Source: Hassallia byssoidea VB512170 (GTDB taxonomy: Bacteria; Cyanobacteriota; Cyanobacteriia; Cyanobacteriales; Nostocaceae). From it: a DNA stretch of 64,000 nt. The translations under genes and the position numbers were made by a program. Below the pieces are notes generated by a model that saw nothing but the letters and a program-made list of their open reading frames with translations, was not told the origin of the DNA and did no database searches. The DNA lies in the NCBI RefSeq assembly GCF_000817785.2, contig NZ_JTCM02000003.1, positions 1 through 64,000 of the forward strand, in the 5' to 3' direction. Below are positions 1-7,914 of this stretch, in pieces (position 1 is the first letter of the stretch; every line of letters begins with the position of its first letter).

Positions 1-136
1 TAAAGATCCGCGATGCCCAACGATACCCTCGGATGTTCGCGCTTCGCGTCTGGTGAAGGAGAAGCCTGTCCATTTTTGTCCAGGTTCATTCCAAGGGAGA
101 GGTTTTTTATTACGGGTGATTTCAAAGAACCTGATA

Positions 137-844
137 TTACGCCTTCTTCCAAAGTTCAGTAAATCTCTTGTATACATCTGGAGAAATCTGACTTTGTAAG
201 TAATTGAGCGCTCTGTCTTGATGCGTTTTGGCTACATAAGAATTGCACACATCCGTCAGCTTGACTATTGAAGGATTGACATCATTCGTTTGTCGCCACT
301 GGTTGGTAAACTCAATTAAAATGTCTGAGCTTAACTGAGCTTGTAAATAATTTAGTGCTTCCAGATAATTAGGCTTTTTGGGATTCTGTTTGAATTGGAT
401 GCAAACATCTATCAGCCTAATATTATTCGCTGGTAAACTTGGTTGACTTAGAAGTGTACGCGCTTGCTTGTCAGCAATACCATTCACCGTCAAACCCTGC
501 TTTTGCTCAAATCTCTTCACCGCTTCATAAGTGTTTGGTCCATAATACGGTTGAGTTGAGGGTATTTGAGCATCAGTGGCGAAACCGAGGCGCTTCAAGT
601 TATTCTGAAGAGCGACGATTGTATCATGCAACACCTTCTTGGTTTGATCGCCAGCAAAGCCATCAGCTTTGAGGGGTGGGTAATCTTGCTGAAACTTTTT
701 GATTGCGGTGACGGTGCGTTCATCTGTCAAAGGATTGTTATTCGTCTTCCAGGGAGGATTGCTACCAGGATTACTCTCAGGAGCGAGGTATCCGAATCCG
801 ATTAAGATGTTACGGATGGCTTCATTGCTGTAATTAGTTGCCAT
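137..844 (-). CDS. Peptidoglycan-binding-domain protein
   Basis: The 235-residue protein has two helical repeats of the PG_binding_1 type. The first is at about residues 5-75, with a 'TVTAIKKFQQDY...DGFAGDQT' core. The second is at about 78-132, with 'LKRLGF...YGPNTYEAVKRFEQKQGLTVNGIAD'. Such domains usually tether a protein to cell-wall glycan. The C-terminal 100 residues hold two further related repeats, each with 'ALNYLQ(A/S)Q(L/I)S' followed by an 'F...W' motif; I do not recognise this domain. No signal peptide or catalytic domain is visible, so export is uncertain. The ATG follows an AT-rich leader and the gene stands alone before the divergent edge of the window. Role beyond glycan binding is unknown. 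Confidence 0.8.
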   Translation of the reverse strand: MATNYSNEAIRNILIGFGYLAPESNPGSNPPWKTNNNPLTDERTVTAIKKFQQDYPPLKADGFAGDQTKKVLHDTIVALQNNLKRLGFATDAQIPSTQPYYGPNTYEAVKRFEQKQGLTVNGIADKQARTLLSQPSLPANNIRLIDVCIQFKQNPKKPNYLEALNYLQAQLSSDILIEFTNQWRQTNDVNPSIVKLTDVCNSYVAKTHQDRALNYLQSQISPDVYKRFTELWKKA

Positions 845-1066
845 GCTTTTTGGTTCCTTGATTACTAAATTACTGATGCTGAAAGCTGGGAAGACCGTTT
901 TAAAGTTTACACCTTCGTAGGCTTTGGCGATCGCACTGATTTCAACTTATGTACATAGATAAAGGTTGATATCACTTTTATTTATGTAGCGATCGCAAAC
1001 AGAAAAATTGTTGTAAATCCTCTGAGCAAAAAGATTATTCCCAGGATTTACAACAATTCTTTTAAC

Positions 1067-3076
1067 TCAAGAGATTCTCACAACTAATGCATAAGATTGT
1101 GGCTGAAGAATTCGGTTAGCACGCACCACAATTTCCAGCTTTCCTGGAGCAACATTAGTCCAAACAATTTGTTCAACATTATTTCGTCGGTCGAAATCTG
1201 TTGAGGATGGCGGCATATTCCCGTGTCGCTCCTCACCGTTTGCACGCACAATTAAATCCAAGTCATTTTGAAGAGCTTCACCGGGAAAATCAGTCCATAC
1301 TAATGTCACCTTCAAAACAGAATTTGAATTGCTGATTTCTACTTCAGTTTTTTCCTCTTCTCCCGTATCAAGTTTTGTGGATTCGTCCTTGAAAGTAACC
1401 TGCTCATTATCGTTTCTCGGTCCTACCGTTGCGGCTAAATCAACTCGACCAAATCCTTCTGAGAGGTTGGGAATTTCTCCCGCTTCTGAGGGAACATATT
1501 GACCGGCGATGTCTTTAGCTCCATTGATTAACATTGCCTTAACTAGAGCCGCACTTGGTTGGTGATTCTGTTGCAAAAAATACTCTCTCACCACAGCAGC
1601 GCAGCCTGCAACTAGCGGTGTAGCCATGCTAGTACCAGCTAGAAAAGCATAAAGGGGGTCTGTGGAGTTACCAAAGAATGAATCAATTCTTGCGTCTCGC
1701 GAAAGAGTCGAGAGAATCGCAGTTCCGGGAGCAACAACATCTGGCTTGATTCGCTCATTTTGAGTAGGTCCTCGACTGCTAAAAGCCGCCATCCCATCTG
1801 GGTTGTTAGACCAGCCATCCGAGGCGATCGGCTCGGCGGTATAGCGACCCAAAACACTATATGGTTTTGATTGGTCTGGTCTGTTATTTTCAGAGGCTCC
1901 AACTGTAATACAATTCTTTGCTGTTCCGGGTGCGGCGATCGTTTTATTATCAATCACGCCGTTGCGATCTGTGTCAGAGCCTTCGTTACCCGCAGCAAAG
2001 CAGATAACCATGTCTCGATGTTCCCAAACAAATTGGTCTACTTGTTGAGAATCCACCGTATATTGTCCGCGTGTTGCCGCTCCCCAAGAGTTTGTATGAA
2101 CGCGGGCTGCATCATTATCGTAAGGTTGTTTGAATAAGTTGTTCAGATCGTCCGGAAGTCCTCCCAAACCTCCTCTGGAATCGAGAACTGATTGCAGCAC
2201 CAGCTTGGCTTTAGGAGCGGTTCCCTGAATCGGACCCCCCATTGTGTCAGATTTCCCATCGCCCAAAACCGAGCCAGCTACGTGCGTACCGTGTCCTTGA
2301 GGGTCATTAGCGGTTGACCGTCCTAAGGGGTAAAGCTTAACTACTCTGTCTGTAAAGGCAGGATGAACGTCTGTGGTTGAACCTTTGTCAAAGCCAGTGT
2401 CGGCTATAGCGACAACTTGACCTTCTCCTTGCAAATTGACTGTGCTGTGTGTCTGGTCTGCTTTGAGCACTTTGAGAGCTACATTATTGAAAAGTTGCCG
2501 TGGCACGTTTTCTTCAATGTGTCGCACCTCGTCTATTTTTGCCAACTCTTCGAGATATTGAGGTTGAACCGAGAGTTTTATTGAGTTGCTACTAAATTCT
2601 AGATCGCTCTTGTTTAATCTTGCAGCTGTAGCGATGCGATCGCGCAACTTCTCATCGATGGCAACATTATTATGAAACACCACTGTCACTTGTTTTGGCT
2701 GCCGCAACAGTGATATGTCAGCAGTTTTTATCGCTAACAGATTCGCTGTATCATTTTTGCCTCCTATTACCAACTGAGGCGCAATTTTGAAGCCTTCTAA
2801 ATAAACATTCGCCCACTCAACAAAAGGCAAATCCCGAATTGCATCCAAATTAGAAGGATTGTAACGACAAATGTAAGTATTTTCTGGTACAAATTCCAGA
2901 ATTTCTGCACCTAACTCTGATAGCTGACTTTTTTGCTCGCGGTTTAACGGTTGAGTCGATTGGATGAGAATATAATTTGATTTGGAACTGTCAGCACTAA
3001 TTAGATTAGCAGAGATTATTGCATTTCTCTGAGCATCTGGATCGATTGATATACCGTTGATAGTTATCTTAGCCAT
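1067..3076 (-). CDS. S8 family subtilisin-like serine protease
   Basis: The 669-residue protein carries the full subtilase triad: Asp226 in 'VVAIADTGFD', His262 in 'GHGTHVAGSV' and Ser483 in 'GTSMATPLVAG'. The oxyanion Asn364 sits in 'AAGNEG'. Residues 1-200 resemble two propeptide-like inhibitory domains. Residues from about 565 to the end form a beta-rich C-terminal domain ('LKVTLVWTDFPGE...LDLIVRANGEE'), as seen in many bacterial S8A proteases. No signal peptide is visible, so the enzyme may be intracellular or exported by an unrecognised route. The substrate is unknown. It sits alone between a peptidoglycan-binding protein and an LprI-like protein on the same strand. Confidence 0.93.
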   Translation of the reverse strand: MAKITINGISIDPDAQRNAIISANLISADSSKSNYILIQSTQPLNREQKSQLSELGAEILEFVPENTYICRYNPSNLDAIRDLPFVEWANVYLEGFKIAPQLVIGGKNDTANLLAIKTADISLLRQPKQVTVVFHNNVAIDEKLRDRIATAARLNKSDLEFSSNSIKLSVQPQYLEELAKIDEVRHIEENVPRQLFNNVALKVLKADQTHSTVNLQGEGQVVAIADTGFDKGSTTDVHPAFTDRVVKLYPLGRSTANDPQGHGTHVAGSVLGDGKSDTMGGPIQGTAPKAKLVLQSVLDSRGGLGGLPDDLNNLFKQPYDNDAARVHTNSWGAATRGQYTVDSQQVDQFVWEHRDMVICFAAGNEGSDTDRNGVIDNKTIAAPGTAKNCITVGASENNRPDQSKPYSVLGRYTAEPIASDGWSNNPDGMAAFSSRGPTQNERIKPDVVAPGTAILSTLSRDARIDSFFGNSTDPLYAFLAGTSMATPLVAGCAAVVREYFLQQNHQPSAALVKAMLINGAKDIAGQYVPSEAGEIPNLSEGFGRVDLAATVGPRNDNEQVTFKDESTKLDTGEEEKTEVEISNSNSVLKVTLVWTDFPGEALQNDLDLIVRANGEERHGNMPPSSTDFDRRNNVEQIVWTNVAPGKLEIVVRANRILQPQSYALVVRIS

Positions 3077-3285
3077 AGTTTTCTTTGCCTCTTCATCTGA
3101 GATGGTTTATCCAAGCATTCTTATCTCTGCTTAGATTATCAGAATTAAATACTTCTTCAAGCCTCTCGATTCCTGAAACAGATTTGTGCAAACATGCGAA
3201 ACACTCTTCTTCGTAGTGAGCGGTGAACCGCTCATATCTTCGCTTTTAAGGGCTGAAGCCCTTACTACAATTACTCTCAAATTAA

Positions 3286-3699
3286 TTACCGAGAAGACAG
3301 ATAATCTTGTAAATCTTTTGTACGTTGTTTTGTCAGCCTCTCCAAACATCCGTTACGAAAGATTTCATAACCTGTCCCACCACGAGAGCTATATACTTCA
3401 AAATTGCAGTTGTTATCGCGAAACTTAATCCATGACTGCTGTCCAGTAGTTAATAACTGCTTTGCCTCACTGCTTAAGTTGGAAACGACTTGCTGATAAA
3501 CTTGATTGAGTTTTTTATCTGCGGCTTGGTAAGATTGTTGAGAACAAAATTTCAATTCTGGTGTTGATGTCGCCTTAGAGCAATTAATTGTTCGTGTTTG
3601 AGCAATACTCGGCAAAGAAATTACTAAAGTTGATAACGGTGCGATCGCCACCAAGACAAATGTGCTAATTAATCGTTTATACATAGAGCAGATTCCCAT
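3286..3699 (-). CDS. LprI-like (DUF1311) secreted protein
   Basis: This small protein (137 residues) has a hydrophobic signal segment near residues 8-33 ending 'SIAQ', followed by the LprI/DUF1311 pattern. Visible landmarks are a Cys in 'INCSKA', 'LKFCSQQSYQAADKKLNQVY', 'GQQSWIKFRDNNC', and a final 'RLTKQRTKDL'. The family includes the Mycobacterium lysozyme inhibitor LprI, although most members are uncharacterised. The spacing of the four Cys suggests disulfides in the periplasm. A second in-frame ATG at codon 6 (MYKRL) would give a more typical signal peptide and may be the true start. Confidence 0.85.
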   Translation of the reverse strand: MGICSMYKRLISTFVLVAIAPLSTLVISLPSIAQTRTINCSKATSTPELKFCSQQSYQAADKKLNQVYQQVVSNLSSEAKQLLTTGQQSWIKFRDNNCNFEVYSSRGGTGYEIFRNGCLERLTKQRTKDLQDYLSSR

Positions 3700-3819
3700 A
3701 TAAAAGCTCGCTTTTACGGAAATTATGTTTATTACCAGCGATAATTATTTTCGTTCTCAGTATAAAGCCCTACATCTTTGTTAGAGAAAATTTCCAAAAG
3801 TCTTAAGATTTGCAGTTAG

Positions 3820-4362
3820 CTAAGACACAAAAGAAAACTCAGTTTTGACATTCCACCGCTTGCCATCGTGAAGCAGTAACGTCAAGCGATCGCACTTGAA
3901 CTCAAAATGTAACTCTCGTTTCTCAAATTCTGTCCAAGCGATTTTAAAGTTTTGCTTTGTTAAGTCGCGAAAAGCTACCGTCATGTGGGGAGTAAATGAG
4001 CGGCTTTGAGAATTTTTATCAACAATTCCTAAGTTACTTTCTACATACGCCATTAAATCAGCTTGCAAATCCATCAATTCTGGAGTTTGCACAACATCAA
4101 TATAAATGACGCGGGGAGCAAATGCCGCAAAGTTATGAAGTGTGACGGGTACTGACTCTCGCCTACTGGCAAATTTCTTAAGAGAATCTTCTAACAATGA
4201 TACGTTGCTATCTGCCCATTCAAAAGGCGGTTGTAAGGTGATATGCGGTGGAGATTTTTGTGCCCCACTACTAGCATAGCGATCGGCGAAGTGCTGTTTA
4301 ATTTCGTTGGCGCAGTCTTGAATGTGCTGCGGCGGTAACAAAGCCACAAAAAAACGACTCAT
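3820..4362 (-). CDS. thpR: 2'-5' RNA ligase / cyclic phosphodiesterase family protein
   Basis: The 180-residue protein has the two HxTx-type signatures of the 2H phosphoesterase superfamily, 'HITLQPPF' near residue 61 and 'HMTVAF' near residue 146. It begins 'SRFFVALLPP', typical of the ThpR/LigT group. These enzymes hydrolyse 2',3'-cyclic phosphodiesters and can ligate RNA ends in vitro; the physiological substrate is unclear. The start codon lies only 8 bases from a MITE-like element (4371-4513), so the natural promoter may have been displaced or replaced. The symbol is a family-level assignment. Confidence 0.85.
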   Translation of the reverse strand: MSRFFVALLPPQHIQDCANEIKQHFADRYASSGAQKSPPHITLQPPFEWADSNVSLLEDSLKKFASRRESVPVTLHNFAAFAPRVIYIDVVQTPELMDLQADLMAYVESNLGIVDKNSQSRSFTPHMTVAFRDLTKQNFKIAWTEFEKRELHFEFKCDRLTLLLHDGKRWNVKTEFSFVS

Positions 4363-4370
4363 ACGATTTT

Positions 4371-4513
4371 AGGCGTTGCTGAATTGAAAAAGGTATCTTA
4401 AATTCTTACTCTTTGCGCCTTTGCGACGGCAGTTGCTTCAAGCCGGGAGACCCGTCCAACGCACTGCCTCGCCTTTGCGTGAGATAAATTCATATCTGGA
4501 TTCAGCAACGCCT
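4371..4513. mobile_element. MITE-like element with TIRs and target duplication
   Basis: Perfect 14-bp terminal inverted repeats AGGCGTTGCTGAAT / ATTCAGCAACGCCT bound a 143-bp segment. A 6-bp direct repeat GATTTT flanks each side (4365-4370 and 4514-4519) and reads as a target-site duplication. No open reading frame for a transposase is inside, so it would be moved in trans. It lies directly upstream of the 2'-5' RNA ligase-like gene. The IS family supplying the transposase is not identified. Confidence 0.75.
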
Positions 4514-4634
4514 GATTTTAGATTATAGACTATAGCCGCCAATGATGATACTATCTACGCTTTTGGGATTTGAGATGATGAAAGTACTGCAACGCCTAAA
4601 TATTAGAAACGAAAATTCCAGAGTAAGCAAGTAA

Positions 4635-4903
4635 ATGCCTTGGTTTGTGAAGATTGAAGAAGGCAAAGTCGATAAAAACATCTTTGACCAATACGTACCC
4701 GCGATACATTGCTTATGTTCAAGATTTGATAGCCAAAGGACACAAAGCGCGATCGCTCATACTGGGCTTCTATGGGAGGCGGTATGCTGCTATTTGAAGC
4801 TGCTTCAATGGATGAGGCAAAAGCGATTGTCGCTCTCGAACCCTTGGTAGAAAACGGCTGCGTCAATTACCAGCTTTACGAATGGCGAATTGTAGTTGAA
4901 TAA
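4635..4903 (+). pseudogene. YCII-domain protein, frameshifted
   Basis: The start 'MPWFVKIEEGKVDKNIFDQYVPA' and end 'MLLFEAASMDEAKAIVALEP...YQLYEWRIVVE' read as one small YCII-family protein of about 90 residues, but they lie in different frames. At least two shifts are needed: one near 4703-4710, after which 'AYVQDLIAKGHKA' reads in a second frame, and one near 4753-4762, after which 'YWASMGGGM' reads in a third. The net offset between start and stop is not a multiple of three. YCII proteins are small dimeric ferredoxin-like-fold enzymes of mostly unknown function. It is probably a dead gene, unless the shifts are consensus errors. Confidence 0.8.
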
Positions 4904-4937
4904 CACACATCTACGAGATAAGTGTGTTATGATTGTT

Positions 4938-5038
4938 TGTGACCTGGATCTATGCGACTGCAACGCCCAAATCTTGTCAGAACCGGAAGGTAGCAGCAAT
5001 ACGGGATGCTTGTAGTAGGCGTAGTCTCCGGGTCGCCC
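4938..5038 (+). ncRNA. ffs: Signal recognition particle RNA (4.5S type)
   Basis: The conserved SRP domain IV apical hairpin is present: 'CTTGTCAGAACCGGAAGGTAGCAGCAAT' around 4973-5000 with the GGAA tetraloop and asymmetric internal loop that bind Ffh. The distal helix is closed by GACCTGGA (4941-4948) pairing fully with TCCGGGTC (5027-5034). The RNA targets nascent membrane and secreted proteins through Ffh and FtsY. The ends are approximate, set a few bases outside the closing helix. The phasin-like gene starts about 25 bases downstream. Confidence 0.93.
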
Positions 5039-5062
5039 CATTTTTAGGAGCGCGGCTCTGCA

Positions 5063-5443
5063 ATGCCTGGTTTTGGAGATATTGTTCAAAAAGCTTTTTA
5101 CCTCGGTGTCGGGTTAGCTTCTTACGCGGGTGAGAAAGCAGGGGGAAAATTAGCCGAACTGCGATCGCAAGTCCAAAAACTGGCTGATGAAATGGTTGCA
5201 AAAGGCGAAATGAATACAGAAGAAGCCCGCCGCTTTGTCGAAGACATGATGAAGCAAGCTCAACAGCAACCGGCATCTGATGCTACCGCCCCAGAAAAAC
5301 CCGCCTCGGAACCGCGCCGCATCGAGATTCTAGAAGACGATGAGCCTACCGTCAAACAAGCATCAACTGACAATGTTGATGGCTTGCGCGATCAAGTGCT
5401 AGAACTGCAAGAAGAGTTAAGACGACTGCAACGCGATAAGTAG
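5063..5443 (+). CDS. Phasin-family-like coiled-coil protein
   Basis: The 126-residue protein begins with an amphipathic helix ('FGDIVQKAFYLGVGLASYAGEKAGGKL'), followed by a helical segment with 'LADEMVAKGEMNTEEARRFVEDMM', the pattern of the PhaF/PhaI-like phasin superfamily. A charged, low-complexity linker and a C-terminal leucine-zipper-like helix ('LRDQVLELQEELRRLQRDK') follow. Phasins coat polyhydroxyalkanoate granules, but short cyanobacterial members of this type are mostly untested, so granule association is inference. A weak TAGGAG motif lies 11 bases before the ATG. It follows ffs directly and may share its transcript. Confidence 0.75.
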   Translation: MPGFGDIVQKAFYLGVGLASYAGEKAGGKLAELRSQVQKLADEMVAKGEMNTEEARRFVEDMMKQAQQQPASDATAPEKPASEPRRIEILEDDEPTVKQASTDNVDGLRDQVLELQEELRRLQRDK

Positions 5444-5558
5444 TTATCCGGAAACGTTGTAAATCATAAATTAATATATATTTCTCAGGGTGTATTATAG
5501 TGCTGATAGCCATTTAGCACGAAGCGTCCTGTAAAAAGCTAGTAAGGGCGTCAATTTT

Positions 5559-5981
5559 ATGGAAAACTGGCAAAAAGATATCGCGGAAATGATGGAAACG
5601 GTTGCAGATGAAGTAGATCGCTTCTTCCTGGGGATGGGTGAAATGGTTGATGCTTTTTTTGAGCTAACCGAAGAAATTACCGACCAATTACAAAATACCA
5701 TTGGCGTTGAGGTTGACCAGTATTTACAAGATTTGGCTGAACCAATTTTAGAAGTATATTGGGAACTCGAAGAAGTTGTTAGCGATGTAGATCCAGCTTT
5801 TCCTTATTCAGTTGAAGCCTCACCACAACAAAATCCCGCTTGTATTGGTTGTCGTAACTACCACGGTCAAGTTTATGGTGGTAACTTGCTGGTTTGTGCG
5901 ATGCATCCTCAAGGATATGAAGATGAGACTTGCCCAGACTGGGAACAGCAAGATTTAGGATTTAGAGACGAGGATTTTTGA
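5559..5981 (+). CDS. Hypothetical cyanobacterial protein with C-terminal Cys motif
   Basis: The 140-residue protein has an acidic, helical N-terminal two-thirds (about residues 1-85, rich in Glu, Asp and Val) and a compact C-terminal region. That region contains 'ACIGCRNYHGQVYGGN', 'LVCAMHPQGYEDETCPDWE': four Cys with His residues, which could bind a metal or form disulfides. No catalytic family is recognised. The pattern of a helical N-terminus plus this Cys box is, from memory, recurrent in cyanobacterial hypothetical proteins. It is separated from the phasin-like gene by 115 bp and likely has its own promoter. Confidence 0.7.
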   Translation: MENWQKDIAEMMETVADEVDRFFLGMGEMVDAFFELTEEITDQLQNTIGVEVDQYLQDLAEPILEVYWELEEVVSDVDPAFPYSVEASPQQNPACIGCRNYHGQVYGGNLLVCAMHPQGYEDETCPDWEQQDLGFRDEDF

Positions 5982-6008
5982 ATCAGGGACGCTTGGATTA
6001 GTCCGTAG

Positions 6009-6034
6009 GGTGCGTTACACTACGTTAACGCACC
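6009..6034. repeat. Palindromic hairpin between hypothetical gene and queF
   Basis: GGTGCGTTA and TAACGCACC form a perfect 9-bp stem with an 8-base loop. Similar 'GTAGGGTGCGTTA...TAACGCACC' palindromes are common dispersed repeats in Nostocales genomes. It could end transcription of the upstream gene, but it has no T-run. Confidence 0.55.
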
Positions 6035-6118
6035 ACATAAAATTATGCGCCTAACGCAGCCGACATCAATTTAATGTTTACTTTATAAATGATTTTTTAA
6101 AGTTAAGCTATTTATTTT

Positions 6119-6529
6119 ATGAGTAACTTTTTACCAGAAACTGCATCTGAGTCAAGCCAAGAAATGAAGTATGGGGAACGCGAGATTGCGTCAGGACAAT
6201 TAATTACATTTCCTAATCCGCGTGTGGGCAGGCGATACAATATTAATATTTCTTTACCGGAATTTACTTGTAAATGTCCATTTTCCGGCTATCCTGATTT
6301 TGCGACGATTTATATTAGCTATGTGCCGGATGAGCGAGTGGTGGAATTAAAGGCGTTAAAGCTTTACATTAATAGTTACCGCGATCGCTATATTTCCCAC
6401 GAAGAATCTGCAAATCAAATTTTAGATGACTTTGTTGCTGCTTGTGACCCGTTAGAAGTTAATGTCAAAGCAGATTTTACACCACGCGGTAACGTGCATA
6501 CCGTCGTTGAAGTGCATCATCAGAAATAA
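6119..6529 (+). CDS. queF: NADPH-dependent 7-cyano-7-deazaguanine reductase
   Basis: The 136-residue protein matches the short, YkvM-type QueF. It has a nucleophilic Cys in 'CKCPFSGYPDFATI' that forms the thioimide with preQ0, a QueF motif 'ELKALKLYINSYRDRYISHE' for NADPH binding, and 'FTPRGNVHT' near the C-terminus. It reduces preQ0 to preQ1 in queuosine tRNA modification, using a T-fold assembly in the cytoplasm. The gene stands alone; other queuosine genes are not in this window. Its last 23 bases recur at 7004-7026, which is unusual (see findings). Confidence 0.95.
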   Translation: MSNFLPETASESSQEMKYGEREIASGQLITFPNPRVGRRYNINISLPEFTCKCPFSGYPDFATIYISYVPDERVVELKALKLYINSYRDRYISHEESANQILDDFVAACDPLEVNVKADFTPRGNVHTVVEVHHQK

Positions 6530-6583
6530 TAAAGGGCGGGGTAAAGAGCGCCCGCCCGTAGTAAGATAAATATTTTCTCTTCA

Positions 6584-6817
6584 TTACCTAGGATTAATGT
6601 GATATCTAGGTGCTATACCTGGATTGACAATGGCAGCTAACTCTTCTTCAGACAATTTACTAATTTCAGTCTCCAGTTCTTCAACTGTAAAATTATAGCC
6701 ATGCTCTTTAGCAATCTTAATGAAAGCTTCTGGGTTAGATGCTGCCTTGATTTTTTGCTTTAATGCTTGATCGAGTTTTACGGCTTTGAAAAGTTCCGCT
6801 GCGTTTTTCTGTGCCAT
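6584..6817 (-). CDS. Nif11-type leader peptide (putative RiPP precursor)
   Basis: The 77-residue protein is a Nif11-like leader. It has helices around 'NAAELFKAVKLDQALKQKIKAASNPEAF', then 'IAKEHGYNFTVEELETEISKLSEEELAAI', the conserved segment that usually precedes a cleavage site. The remaining tail 'VNPGIAPRYHINPR' is short and has no Cys, Ser or Thr, so a lanthipeptide is excluded. The precursor class is known to feed lanthipeptide, cyclodehydratase and other RiPP enzymes, but no modifying enzyme or transporter gene is nearby. It could be an orphan precursor or a Nif11 protein with a non-RiPP role. The gene lies between two direct repeats of the queF 3' end. Confidence 0.85.
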   Translation of the reverse strand: MAQKNAAELFKAVKLDQALKQKIKAASNPEAFIKIAKEHGYNFTVEELETEISKLSEEELAAIVNPGIAPRYHINPR

Positions 6818-7003
6818 AACAGTCTTTCCTGCTTAAAATCTGAGATTAAAATGTAGTTATTTAACTCTTACGGCGATCGCGCTCATCCGGCTAATAGAGT
6901 TATTAACTTAGGGTTACATATTTTTATCTTGAAGCAAACAAGAGAATGTATGATTGATTTTGACAAAAGTTTACCTATTTCAGTAAGAAGGCTCACACTG
7001 TCT

Positions 7004-7026
7004 GTCGTTGAAGTGCATCATCAAAA
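7004..7026. repeat. Second copy of the queF 3'-end sequence
   Basis: The bases GTCGTTGAAGTGCATCATCA plus three more repeat the queF terminal segment at 6503-6525 with 22 of 23 matches. Both are followed by a related GTAGTAAGATAAA / GTCGTAAGATAAA string (6557 and 7027). The pair brackets about 500 bp that contains the Nif11 gene. Confidence 0.8.
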
Positions 7027-7062
7027 GTCGTAAGATAAACGCAGTCGCTTATAAATGCCGTT

Positions 7063-7887
7063 ATGGTTTTACTAACCACACCCCAACAGCAAACTCCTCT
7101 AGTGACTTGGGAAAAACTCCCAGACGACTTTATTCTCCCCGACGATGCAGTGGAAAATATTCCACAGCCTCCCTTAGCAGCAGCGCTGACAGATGCTTTA
7201 GGTGCTGCAAATCGCATTCAAACGGAGATGCTGATAGCAGCGAATTTTGGTATTGTTGCCAATATTAATAAAAAAACAGTCGTCAAAGCACCAGATTGGT
7301 TATATGTACCGCGTGTATTATCCGTTGGTGCGGGGGTAATTCGTCGCAGCTACACACCGAATATTGAAGGTGAAGCTGTGGGTGTGGTGATGGAGTTTCT
7401 TTCAGACACCGATAACGGAGAATATTCGGTTCGTCCCACTTTTCCTTATGGGAAACTATACTTTTACGAGCGGATATTGCAAGTTCCCACTTATGTGATT
7501 TTTGATCCTTATGAAGCTACGCTTGAAGTGCGTCGTTTGGAAAATAATCAATATATTTTACAGGAACCTTCATCAGGAGGCTTTTGGATTCCTGAGTTGA
7601 AATTATTTTTGGGAATTTGGCGGGGAACTCGTTTAGGCTTAAATATTAATTGGCTGCGATGGTGGGATGAAGCGGGTAATTTGCTGTTGTGGAGTTCCGA
7701 ACAAGCAGAAGCAGAACGTCAACGTGCTGAAGCAGAACGTCAACGTGCTGACGAAGAACGTCAACGTGCTGAAGAAGAACGTCAACGTGCAGATAATGCG
7801 ATCGCTCAATTTGAAGCTGAACGTCAGCGTAAAGAAGTCCTCGCGGCAAAGTTGCGGGAATTAGGTATAGATCCAGATGCAGAGTAA
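7063..7887 (+). CDS. Uma2 family (DUF820) putative endonuclease with coiled-coil tail
   Basis: The 274-residue protein belongs to the Uma2/DUF820 PD-(D/E)XK-like family that is greatly expanded in filamentous cyanobacteria. Visible core elements are 'DWLYVPRVLSVGAG' near residue 78, 'GVVMEFLSDTDNGEY', 'YFYERILQVPTYVIFDPYEATLEVRRLEN' and 'GLWIPELKLFLGIWRG'-like strands. Residues from about 205 to 250 are a heptad-like array of 'AERQRA(E/D)' units encoded by near-identical 21-bp DNA repeats (7708-7800), giving a charged coiled coil. Nuclease activity is not proven for most of the family. Confidence 0.88.
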   Translation: MVLLTTPQQQTPLVTWEKLPDDFILPDDAVENIPQPPLAAALTDALGAANRIQTEMLIAANFGIVANINKKTVVKAPDWLYVPRVLSVGAGVIRRSYTPNIEGEAVGVVMEFLSDTDNGEYSVRPTFPYGKLYFYERILQVPTYVIFDPYEATLEVRRLENNQYILQEPSSGGFWIPELKLFLGIWRGTRLGLNINWLRWWDEAGNLLLWSSEQAEAERQRAEAERQRADEERQRAEEERQRADNAIAQFEAERQRKEVLAAKLRELGIDPDAE

Positions 7888-7914
7888 GGTGAGCGATCGC
7901 TTCCTTGAGCTATT

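Noticed and set aside
1-136. Possible partial gene at the left edge
   Set aside because: Neither strand gives a convincing open frame or RNA; only a C-rich stretch of unclear nature is present.
4977-5276. Minus-strand reading across ffs and the phasin-like gene
   Set aside because: It is antisense to a clear SRP RNA and a plausible gene, with no similarity of its own.
5982-6118. preQ1 riboswitch upstream of queF
   Set aside because: The leader has a palindromic repeat (6009-6034) but I do not see the short C-rich loop and A-rich tail pattern of preQ1-I, so it is not claimed.
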